Assembly (NCBI GenBank): GCA_019594235.1
Contig: JAFDTG010000032.1
Coordinates: 1 to 14,502, forward strand
DNA: 14,502 bases
Direction of reading: 5' to 3'
Origin: Candidatus Saliniplasma halalkaliphilum
GTDB taxonomy: Archaea; Thermoplasmatota; Thermoplasmata; Halarchaeoplasmatales; Halarchaeoplasmataceae
Each line of letters opens with the position of its first letter. Position 1 is the first letter of the stretch. This document shows positions 1 to 5,389 of this stretch, piece by piece. The notes under the pieces were generated by a model. The model was given only the letters and a program-made list of their open reading frames with translations, ran no database searches and was not told where the DNA came from. Both the position numbers and the translations under genes were made by a program.

Positions 1-237
1 CAAACACTTAACATCGATCCATTTTATAGGTAAGGATAGGAACATCTTTGTGGATTTTAAAGCGTCCTTTTTACCGATTTCGTTTTGAAGGATCCATAGT
101 ACTTCATCTAGAACTAGATAGGAAGACGAAGCGTTCAAAGATCCGTTTTCGATCTTTTCTAAAACTTTTCTACAATTTTCTCCTAATTCATCCTTATCTA
201 GAGTTGAATAGATAAATATGTTAGAATCGATATACAT
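1..237 (-). CDS. vapC: PIN-domain ribonuclease toxin (VapC-like), partial
   Basis: The frame opens with ATG at 237 and runs off the left edge, giving 79 N-terminal residues of a PIN-domain protein. It begins MYIDSNIFIYSTLDKDE, the usual opening of the family: a beta strand ending in the first catalytic Asp (D4), then a helix. A second acidic pair (D44, E45 in LVLDEVLW) matches the next metal-binding position. The remaining catalytic acids would lie outside the window. PIN toxins are Mg2+-dependent RNases that cut tRNA, rRNA or mRNA. The start lies 2 nt after the stop of the upstream AbrB antitoxin gene, a typical antitoxin-toxin operon with coupled translation. The RNA target cannot be inferred. 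The family call is fairly sure; toxicity is inferred from context. Confidence 0.85.
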   Translation of the reverse strand, partial: MYIDSNIFIYSTLDKDELGENCRKVLEKIENGSLNASSSYLVLDEVLWILQNEIGKKDALKSTKMFLSLPIKWIDVKCL

Positions 238-239
238 GT

Positions 240-473
240 TCACACCTGGTATCTATCTTTGAGGCTCTTTTTGATCTCCTGGGTGTTGATCTTTTTGTCA
301 TGTTTTTCAGCGATGGTTTTCAACTTTTCAGAGATATTTCCTTTTTTTCGTATCTTGATGATGTCACCTTCAATATCTATCATCACTTTATCTCCCTCGT
401 GTAGACCAAGTAGATCTCGTATATCTTTAGGGATTACGACTTGACCCTTTTTCAAAATCTTTTTTTCTATCAT
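240..473 (-). CDS. vapB: AbrB/SpoVT-family antitoxin (VapB-like)
   Basis: This 77-residue protein has an N-terminal swapped-hairpin AbrB domain (about residues 1-44: KKGQVVIPKDIRDLLGL, then EGDKVMIDIEGDIIKIRKK). The pattern K-G-Q-V-x-I-P-K-x-I-R is diagnostic for the family. Residues 45-77 are a charged helical tail that in VapB proteins usually wraps around the toxin. AbrB antitoxins dimerise, bind a palindromic operator in their own promoter and neutralise the PIN toxin encoded next. Here the toxin follows after 2 nt, and a perfect 7-bp inverted repeat (485-502) lies 11 nt upstream of the ATG, which fits autoregulation. The ATG at 473 is the natural family N-terminus; only a weak GGTAAG precedes it, so the leader is very short. 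Confidence 0.9.
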   Translation of the reverse strand: MIEKKILKKGQVVIPKDIRDLLGLHEGDKVMIDIEGDIIKIRKKGNISEKLKTIAEKHDKKINTQEIKKSLKDRYQV

Positions 474-484
474 CTTACCATGTA

Positions 485-502
485 GTTAAACATTAGTTTA
501 AC
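485..502. promoter_or_regulatory. Palindromic putative operator of the antitoxin-toxin operon
   Basis: GTTAAAC (485-491) and GTTTAAC (496-502) are perfect inverted repeats separated by ATTA. On the minus strand they lie between the TATA-like box and the vapB start codon, across the expected transcription start. Palindromes at this place are typical binding sites of AbrB antitoxins, so autorepression is a reasonable inference. The site may also affect the divergent cyclophilin gene. Confidence 0.55.
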
Positions 503-503
503 T

Positions 504-515
504 GATAAATAAAAC
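504..515 (-). promoter_or_regulatory. TATA-like promoter of the antitoxin-toxin operon
   Basis: The minus strand reads GTTTTATTTATC, an archaeal TATA-like element about 35 nt before the vapB ATG, giving a predicted transcript start near 483. Read on the plus strand the same AT-rich block (GATAAATAAAAC) could serve the divergent cyclophilin gene, so the region may be a shared bidirectional promoter. Confidence 0.45.
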
Positions 516-586
516 TTAGGCAGAGAACACTAAATCATGATTAAAGAATGAAAACGTTTTTATCTGAAATGTGGTTAAGGTGCAGT

Positions 587-1366
587 ATGAAGTTGATTAA
601 AAGCGCATTTTGTTTCATCATTTTAGCACTTCTCATATTTTCACTCGTACCTGTTCAGGGTTCATCGAATGAGAATCCAGTGGCAATTATAAGAACGAAC
701 AGAGGGACCATCGAAGTGGAGTTGTACCAAAACGATGCTCCGGAAACAGTCGAGAATTTTATCAGATATGCAGAGGATGGTTTCTATGAGAACCTGATCT
801 TTCACAGAGTAATTGAGGAGTTCATGATACAGGGTGGCGGATTTCACTCGGGGATGGAAAGGAAAGAACCCACTTACGATCCGATCCAGAACGAGGCTGA
901 AGCCAGTGGTCATCGGAACGAGCGAGGCACCATCGCTATGGCCCGGACCACTGATCCCCATTCAGCGACCAGTCAGTTCTTTATAAATCAAGACGATAAT
1001 GGATTTTTGGATTGGGATCAAGCACAGGATGGTTGGGGCTACTGCGTTTTTGGACGAGTAACAAGTGGTATGAATGTTGTAGATGAGATCGCGTCTGTTG
1101 AAACAACAACCGTCGATGGTCACAGTGATGTACCTGTGGAAGATATAATCATAGAAGAAGTTACGATAACTGGTTCAGTAGATACGAACGGTGGCAGCGA
1201 GGATTATAACGATTCCACAAACGGTACGGGTGATGACGTTACAGATATGCCTGACGAAGATGCTGAGTCGTTTTTAACGGACCCACTATTCTTGATAACC
1301 ATCGGCTCTTTCATAGCAGCTGGAGGTATAATCTTTGTACTTCATAAAATCGATAAAAAGAAGTAA
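587..1366 (+). CDS. Exported, membrane-anchored cyclophilin-type peptidyl-prolyl isomerase
   Basis: Cyclophilins catalyse cis-trans isomerisation of Xaa-Pro bonds and assist folding. From ATG 587 the protein has 259 residues: a signal peptide (about 1-26, LysIle then a Phe/Ile/Leu core, ending near VPVQGSS), a cyclophilin domain (about 31-192), an acidic Ser/Thr/Asn/Gly linker (about 195-230) and a C-terminal membrane helix (about 234-252) followed by Lys-rich HKIDKKK. The domain keeps IFHR with catalytic Arg (R74), FMIQGG (79-84), ATSQFFIN (117-124) and the drug-pocket Trp (W133). The topology puts the enzyme outside the cell with a short cytoplasmic tail. The linker has two N-glycosylation sequons (NDS at 208, NGT at 212). 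The start at 587 is preferred because AAGGTG sits 4 nt upstream and the signal peptide then begins normally. An in-frame ATG at 548 would add 13 residues and cannot be excluded. Confidence 0.92.
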   Translation: MKLIKSAFCFIILALLIFSLVPVQGSSNENPVAIIRTNRGTIEVELYQNDAPETVENFIRYAEDGFYENLIFHRVIEEFMIQGGGFHSGMERKEPTYDPIQNEAEASGHRNERGTIAMARTTDPHSATSQFFINQDDNGFLDWDQAQDGWGYCVFGRVTSGMNVVDEIASVETTTVDGHSDVPVEDIIIEEVTITGSVDTNGGSEDYNDSTNGTGDDVTDMPDEDAESFLTDPLFLITIGSFIAAGGIIFVLHKIDKKK

Positions 1367-1420
1367 AAGTGACCTAATGAAAATTATTAGCTAACTAATT
1401 CACCTTTCTTTTAGAGTCAT

Positions 1421-1429
1421 CTATTTAGA
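1421..1429 (+). promoter_or_regulatory. TATA-like element upstream of the YyaL-family gene
   Basis: CTATTTAGA lies 40 nt before the ATG at 1469, which would give a short leader of roughly 15-20 nt. No convincing ribosome-binding sequence precedes the ATG. The T-rich stretch at 1403-1412 just before it could end transcription of the cyclophilin gene. Both assignments rest on pattern only. Confidence 0.35.
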
Positions 1430-1468
1430 AACAAAAGGCTTTAATCACATAGCACACCTTCTATACTC

Positions 1469-3250
1469 ATGGGAGAGAGAAATCACTTAGCGGGTGAGGA
1501 GAGCAGATATCTTAAACAGCATGCAGAGAACCCTGTAGATTGGTATCCGTGGTGTGAGGAAGCCTTCGAAAAAGCCAGGTCCGAAGATAAACCGATTTTC
1601 CTTTCGATAGGTTATTCATCCTGCCACTGGTGCCACGTTATGGCACATGAATCCTTTGAAGATGAAGAAGTGGCAGAACTGATGAACGAGACCTTCGTAT
1701 CCATAAAAGTTGATAAGGAGGAAAGACCGGACGTGGATATGGTTTACATGGACGTTTCTAGGGCTATGACAGGCTCAGGTGGATGGCCACTGAATGTAGT
1801 TATAACTCCCGATAAAAAACCGATTTATGCCGCTACTTACATTCCAAAAGAGAGAAAATACGGTCGTATGGGCTTTAAAGAATTGATAAAAAAATTGAAA
1901 CATCAGTGGAAGAACCGAAAGCGAGAAGTGCTATCTAGAAGTGAAAGCATAATCTCTTCTCTTAAAGATGAGAGACAAATCCAGGGAACTATGGACAGCT
2001 CAACTTTAGAACAAGCTTACAGTTCCCTCGAGAGTGCCTTCGATGAAGAGTATCCCGGTTTTGGAGCGGCTCCCAAGTTCCCATCGCCTCATAATTTACT
2101 TTTTATGTTAAGGTATCACGAGTTGACCGGAGAGAGAACAGCTCTGAGGATAGTCACTAAAACCTTAGATGCTATGAGGAATGGTGGTATTTACGACCAT
2201 ATCGGTTATGGGTTCCACAGGTACTCCACCGATAGACAGTGGAAACTACCACATTTTGAGAAGATGCTTTACGATCAGGCCATGCTGGTTTTAGCTTATT
2301 CGGAAGCTTTCAAAATCACTCGAAAAGAGAAGTACAGGAAGACAGTTGAAGAGGTCATAAAATACGTTCTTAGAGGCTTAAGGTCTGATAAAGGTGGGTT
2401 CTTTTCATCGGAGGATGCAGACGTCGACGGGGAAGAGGGGAAGTATTATACCTGGACTGAAGAAGAGATAGATCAAATACTTGGGGATCAGTCCGAAGAA
2501 TTCAAAAGATCATTCAATGTTAAAACCAAGGGTAATTATCAAGAAGAATCTACTGGGGAAAAGACAGGTAAGAACGTACTATACACGACTGAAATCGTTG
2601 ATTCAGAACAGGTAGAGGGGATGAAATCTATATTGTACCAGGAAAGGAAGAAAAGAAAATTCCCAGGTAGGGATGAGAAGATATTGACGGATTGGAACGG
2701 GTTGATGATCGCATCCCTGGCAAGGGCTGCTAACGTATTAGATGATGATGAGATCTTGAAAGAGGCGAAAAAAGGTCTAGAGTTCATTTTGACGGAATTG
2801 AAAGATAACTCACAACTTTATCACAGGTATATCGAAGGTGAAGTAGGTATAGACGGTATGCTGGACGACTATGCTTATCTTGTTTGGGCACTTTTAGAGG
2901 TTTATAGAGCTGGTGAAGAAGAAAGATACCTTGATGAGGCGAGGAAATTATCAATATCCATGGTGGAGAAGTTTTGGGACCCTGATGACGGAGCATTTTA
3001 TTTTAGTTCATCTGACGAACTTCCTTTAAGTAAGAAACCAGTTTACGACGGCGCTTATCCATCTGGAAATTCCATGGCATTACTTGACCTAACATACCTC
3101 TGGGATATCACGGGTGATAGAACATTCAAAAAGAAGGCTGAAGAATTGGTCGATTTCTTTGCAGGTCAAATCAATTCTTATCCGAGTCAATATACGATGT
3201 TCCTGACATCGTACGAGTTGTTTTTGAAACTAAAAGGAGAAGAGATATAA
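1469..3250 (+). CDS. YyaL/DUF255 thioredoxin-like domain protein with (alpha/alpha)6-barrel region
   Basis: This 593-residue cytosolic protein belongs to the YyaL/spermatogenesis-associated 20 family. Residues 5-165 form the thioredoxin-like DUF255 domain: the hallmark LKQHAENPVDWYPW (16-29), then SSCHWCHVMAHESF (50-63) with a CxxC pair (C52, C55), and the GGWPLNV cis-Pro region (104-110). Residues about 180-585 resemble an N-acylglucosamine-2-epimerase or glycosidase-like helical barrel, with the family motifs LPHFEKMLYDQAML (260-273), FFSSEDADVDGEEGKYYTW (311-329), DEKILTDWNGLMIASLARA (402-420), DDYAYL and AYPSGNSMALL (529-539). The biochemical function of the family is unsettled. It ends some 80-90 residues earlier than the usual 670-690, losing the last conserved segment. 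This end looks native because the next gene starts inside its stop codon. Start choice rests on family alignment; no ribosome site is evident. Confidence 0.95.
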   Translation: MGERNHLAGEESRYLKQHAENPVDWYPWCEEAFEKARSEDKPIFLSIGYSSCHWCHVMAHESFEDEEVAELMNETFVSIKVDKEERPDVDMVYMDVSRAMTGSGGWPLNVVITPDKKPIYAATYIPKERKYGRMGFKELIKKLKHQWKNRKREVLSRSESIISSLKDERQIQGTMDSSTLEQAYSSLESAFDEEYPGFGAAPKFPSPHNLLFMLRYHELTGERTALRIVTKTLDAMRNGGIYDHIGYGFHRYSTDRQWKLPHFEKMLYDQAMLVLAYSEAFKITRKEKYRKTVEEVIKYVLRGLRSDKGGFFSSEDADVDGEEGKYYTWTEEEIDQILGDQSEEFKRSFNVKTKGNYQEESTGEKTGKNVLYTTEIVDSEQVEGMKSILYQERKKRKFPGRDEKILTDWNGLMIASLARAANVLDDDEILKEAKKGLEFILTELKDNSQLYHRYIEGEVGIDGMLDDYAYLVWALLEVYRAGEEERYLDEARKLSISMVEKFWDPDDGAFYFSSSDELPLSKKPVYDGAYPSGNSMALLDLTYLWDITGDRTFKKKAEELVDFFAGQINSYPSQYTMFLTSYELFLKLKGEEI

Positions 3251-3585
3251 TGAAAACTAAAAGGGTCATGATCTCGGTTATTATGGGTGCCGTTCTGGGA
3301 GTACTGTGTATCGTAGGGGTTGGTGCTAGGATTGGGTACAGTGGGAACGAACTGTTCCTGTTCGCCATGTGGTATAATCGGATCGTCATGGGTCTTTTGA
3401 TCGGTCTGGCTTACGACATCAAGATCATAGACTCTAATAAAAATTTCATCCTTAGAGGACTTTTACTGGGTCTTATCGTGTCTTTAGCTATAACTTTTAC
3501 AAGTGAATTTCGAGACTGGTCCAGCTTATTTGCAGGTATAGCTTACGGTGTAATAATAGACTTTGTAGCTACACGCTTCGGGTGA
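3250..3585 (+). CDS. Small four-helix membrane protein of unknown function, coupled to the YyaL-family gene
   Basis: The protein has 111 residues and its family is not recognised. Hydrophobicity suggests four membrane segments, at about residues 6-25, 36-56, 67-84 and 91-107. The connecting loops are short and carry YSGNE (30-34), DIKIIDSNKN (56-65) and SEFRDW (85-90). Gly-rich patterns GAVLGVLCIVGVGA and GLLLGLIVSLA, each followed by a shorter Gly-containing helix, hint at two similar two-helix halves. Its ATG overlaps the stop of the YyaL-family gene by one base (TAATG at 3248-3252), so the two are very likely co-translated and may work together. No catalytic or metal-binding motif is visible. 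Its stop lies 1 nt from the stop of convergent msrB. Confidence 0.8.
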   Translation: MKTKRVMISVIMGAVLGVLCIVGVGARIGYSGNELFLFAMWYNRIVMGLLIGLAYDIKIIDSNKNFILRGLLLGLIVSLAITFTSEFRDWSSLFAGIAYGVIIDFVATRFG

Positions 3586-3586
3586 T

Positions 3587-4024
3587 TCACTCCTCGAAGA
3601 TATCCAGGTACTCGCCGTAACTCTCCTCTTCCATATCCTCTTTGGGTATGAAACGAAGTCCAGCGGAGTTCATACAGTACCGTTTACCTGTAGGTTGAGG
3701 TCCATCATCGAACAGATGACCTAGATGAGAACCTGCTTGTTTACTCACCACTTCAGTTCTGTTATCGAAAAGACCGCCCTCTTTCTGAGTGACAATATTT
3801 TCCTCTTCCAGAGGTTTACTGAAGCTTGGCCATCCACTCCCAGATTTGAACTTGTCCTTAGAACTGAATAGAACTTCACCAGATACGACATCCACATAGA
3901 TCCCCTCTTCCTCGTTATCCCAGTATTCGTTCCTAAAAGCGGGTTCCGTTCCTTTCTTCTGCGTAACCTCGTACTGCTTGGGAGTTAGTTTCTTTTTGAG
4001 TTCTTCATCCGACGGCCTTTCCAT
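3587..4024 (-). CDS. msrB: Peptide-methionine (R)-S-oxide reductase MsrB, one-cysteine form
   Basis: MsrB reduces the R epimer of methionine sulfoxide in proteins. The 145 residues cover a complete domain: LTPKQYEVTQKKGTEPAF (13-30), SGSGWPSFSKP (61-71), GSHLGHLFDDGPQPTGKRY (97-115) and catalytic RYCMNSAGLRF with Cys116. That is the only cysteine in the protein. The zinc-binding CxxC pairs of many MsrBs are absent, and the resolving Cys common in SGCGWPSF is Ser here. The enzyme must therefore be regenerated without an internal disulfide, by direct attack of an external thiol. It is preceded by a strong GGAGGTG (4034-4040) and begins 3 nt after the msrA stop, so the two form an operon. It converges with the small membrane-protein gene, with 1 nt between the stops. 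Confidence 0.96.
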   Translation of the reverse strand: MERPSDEELKKKLTPKQYEVTQKKGTEPAFRNEYWDNEEEGIYVDVVSGEVLFSSKDKFKSGSGWPSFSKPLEEENIVTQKEGGLFDNRTEVVSKQAGSHLGHLFDDGPQPTGKRYCMNSAGLRFIPKEDMEEESYGEYLDIFEE

Positions 4025-4027
4025 GTA

Positions 4028-4777
4028 TTAAACACCTCCAGCTCTTTTAAAGCTTTTACGAATAAGCTCTTTTCCTTCTTCATTTAAACCCAGTTTATCT
4101 ACGATATCGATATCACCTTTCCCAGATACCAACCCGTTAGCTCTAGCGACTGCGGTCGAATCCACGAAGTCCTTGATATCTGGGTAGATAGATTTGAAAG
4201 CGCTGTACAAACGGCGACTCCTGCTGAGTTGGTACTTTTGGTGATAGTCTTCAGCCAGATAGAACTTTGAGTATTTCACTATCTCTGTTTTCACTTCTCC
4301 ATCGAGTCTTTCCTGCATCTGCTTTTTAGATTTGACTGCAAATTTCTTTTGTTCCCCATCGTGATAGAAGATCATCGTCATGTATTGTGTTGTTCTTCTA
4401 GTGGTAGGATCGTGATCGTTCCAAAAGATATCGAGTAGATCACTATAGGTTACCTTCTCTGGGTCGTAATCTATCTGAACGGTCTCTGTATGGTCTCCCA
4501 AGCTCCTGTATGTTGGATTTTGTTTGGTCCCACCGGCGTAGCCCACACGAGTCTTGACTACTCCTTCCTTTGACCCAAATAAGGCATCCGGTCCCCAGAA
4601 ACATCCCATGGAAAACGTAGCGGTTTTTGTATCTTTAGTTACATTTGAATCAATATCGGGAATTTCTCCGGTGACCAAATCATCACCACTCTTCTTGGAG
4701 AACCAAGCCATCATCAAGATGAAATTTAAAGTCAATCTTTTTATCGATATCAAAAAACCACTTTCACTTAATTTCAT
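4028..4777 (-). CDS. msrA: Peptide-methionine (S)-S-oxide reductase MsrA, one-cysteine form
   Basis: MsrA reduces the S epimer of methionine sulfoxide. The catalytic motif FSMGCFWGPDALFG is clear, followed by VGYAGG, YRSLGDHTETVQIDYDP, WNDHDPTTRR, the FYLAEDYHQKY region and a C-terminal extension (DSTAVARANGLVSGKG to the end) seen in one subgroup of MsrAs. The catalytic Cys is the only cysteine, so no resolving Cys exists. The N-terminus is uncertain. ATG 4777, with GAGAG 9 nt upstream, is given here. It adds a mildly hydrophobic stretch that is interrupted by KR and is not a convincing signal peptide. Internal ATGs at 4714/4711 would start MMAWFSKKSGDD or MAWFSKKSGDD, closer to relatives that begin with a short aromatic-plus-lysine segment. 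A GTG at 4786 is also in frame. A clear TATA box precedes the gene and msrB follows after 3 nt. Confidence 0.93.
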   Translation of the reverse strand: MKLSESGFLISIKRLTLNFILMMAWFSKKSGDDLVTGEIPDIDSNVTKDTKTATFSMGCFWGPDALFGSKEGVVKTRVGYAGGTKQNPTYRSLGDHTETVQIDYDPEKVTYSDLLDIFWNDHDPTTRRTTQYMTMIFYHDGEQKKFAVKSKKQMQERLDGEVKTEIVKYSKFYLAEDYHQKYQLSRSRRLYSAFKSIYPDIKDFVDSTAVARANGLVSGKGDIDIVDKLGLNEEGKELIRKSFKRAGGV

Positions 4778-4812
4778 AATAATCACTCTCTGGTATTAAA
4801 ACTGTTATCATT

Positions 4813-4822
4813 CTATTTATAC
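4813..4822 (-). promoter_or_regulatory. TATA box of the msrA-msrB operon
   Basis: The minus strand reads GTATAAATAG, a near-ideal archaeal TATA box. It predicts a transcript start near 4793, leaving a leader of about 15-20 nt that includes GAGAG before the ATG at 4777. The divergent gene starting at 4905 has no equally good box close to its start and may use an opposite-strand reading of the same AT-rich region. Confidence 0.65.
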
Positions 4823-4904
4823 ATAACTTAAAAATCAAAACCTTGATAATGTAGTGAGGATATCTTTTGTTGCGGAAGATGTAGTTGAATAGAGACGATC
4901 ATCT

Positions 4905-5363
4905 ATGACTCAGAAAAAATTTCCGAAAATAGAAGTTGAAACTTTATCCGGGAAAGAGTTGGTACTACCTGATGACGCCCAGGGCAAAGTCGCATTGATA
5001 GGCGTGGCTTTTGTTAGAGAGGCTCAGGGGATGTTGGATTCATGGATGGATTATTTCGAAGAACTTTGTCAGGGCAAGGAGGTTTATGAACTTCCGATGA
5101 TTGAAAGTAATCTCTGGAAAATATTCTCAGGATTTATCGACGGAGGTATGAGGTCTGGGATTCCTGAGAAAAAGCATGATTTTGTCGGTACTCATTACGG
5201 CGATGCGTCGGAATTCAAAGAGAAGTTGGAAATCTCTGATACTGATTACGGTTATGTTTTTCTGATCGATGAGGATGGGTATATCAAATTCAAAGGGAAA
5301 GGTTATGCGGATGAAGAGGGTAAAGAAGAGATGTTGAAGCATGTCAAGAAAGTTTGTGATTAA
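4905..5363 (+). CDS. Thioredoxin-fold protein resembling Atp10, lacking the usual redox cysteines
   Basis: The 152-residue protein has the order of elements of a peroxiredoxin or thioredoxin-like fold. FPKIEVETLSGKEL opens it, and a core strand KVALIGVAFV (28-37) leads into a helix. Near the C-terminus is a segment YGYVFLIDEDGYIKFKGKG (115-133) followed by an acidic helix. The string MRSGIPEKKHDF (82-93), then YGD, then GYVFLIDEDGYIKF resembles the Atp10 family (mitochondrial ATP synthase assembly factor), which has the same fold. Where a thioredoxin CxxC or a peroxidatic Cys would follow the core strand, the sequence is FVREAQG, so the canonical active site is missing. The only cysteines are C55 and C151. 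Archaeal relatives have no known function. The next gene begins 26 nt downstream with a strong ribosome site, so the two form an operon. The family assignment is by visual resemblance only. Confidence 0.72.
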   Translation: MTQKKFPKIEVETLSGKELVLPDDAQGKVALIGVAFVREAQGMLDSWMDYFEELCQGKEVYELPMIESNLWKIFSGFIDGGMRSGIPEKKHDFVGTHYGDASEFKEKLEISDTDYGYVFLIDEDGYIKFKGKGYADEEGKEEMLKHVKKVCD

Positions 5364-5389
5364 TCATCAAATAAGGAGGGATTTTAGAG

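Noticed and set aside
548..586. Earlier ATG for the cyclophilin gene giving 13 more residues.
   Set aside because: It has no ribosome site and would put charged residues and a Trp before the signal peptide; ATG 587 has AAGGTG at proper spacing. Not fully excluded.
662..961. Open frame on the minus strand inside the cyclophilin gene.
   Set aside because: The overlapping cyclophilin is unambiguous, and the antisense frame has no recognisable domain or start signal.
1385..1398. ATTAG-CTAA-CTAAT inverted repeat after the cyclophilin stop.
   Set aside because: Arms of five AT-rich bases are expected by chance; no U-tract follows directly.
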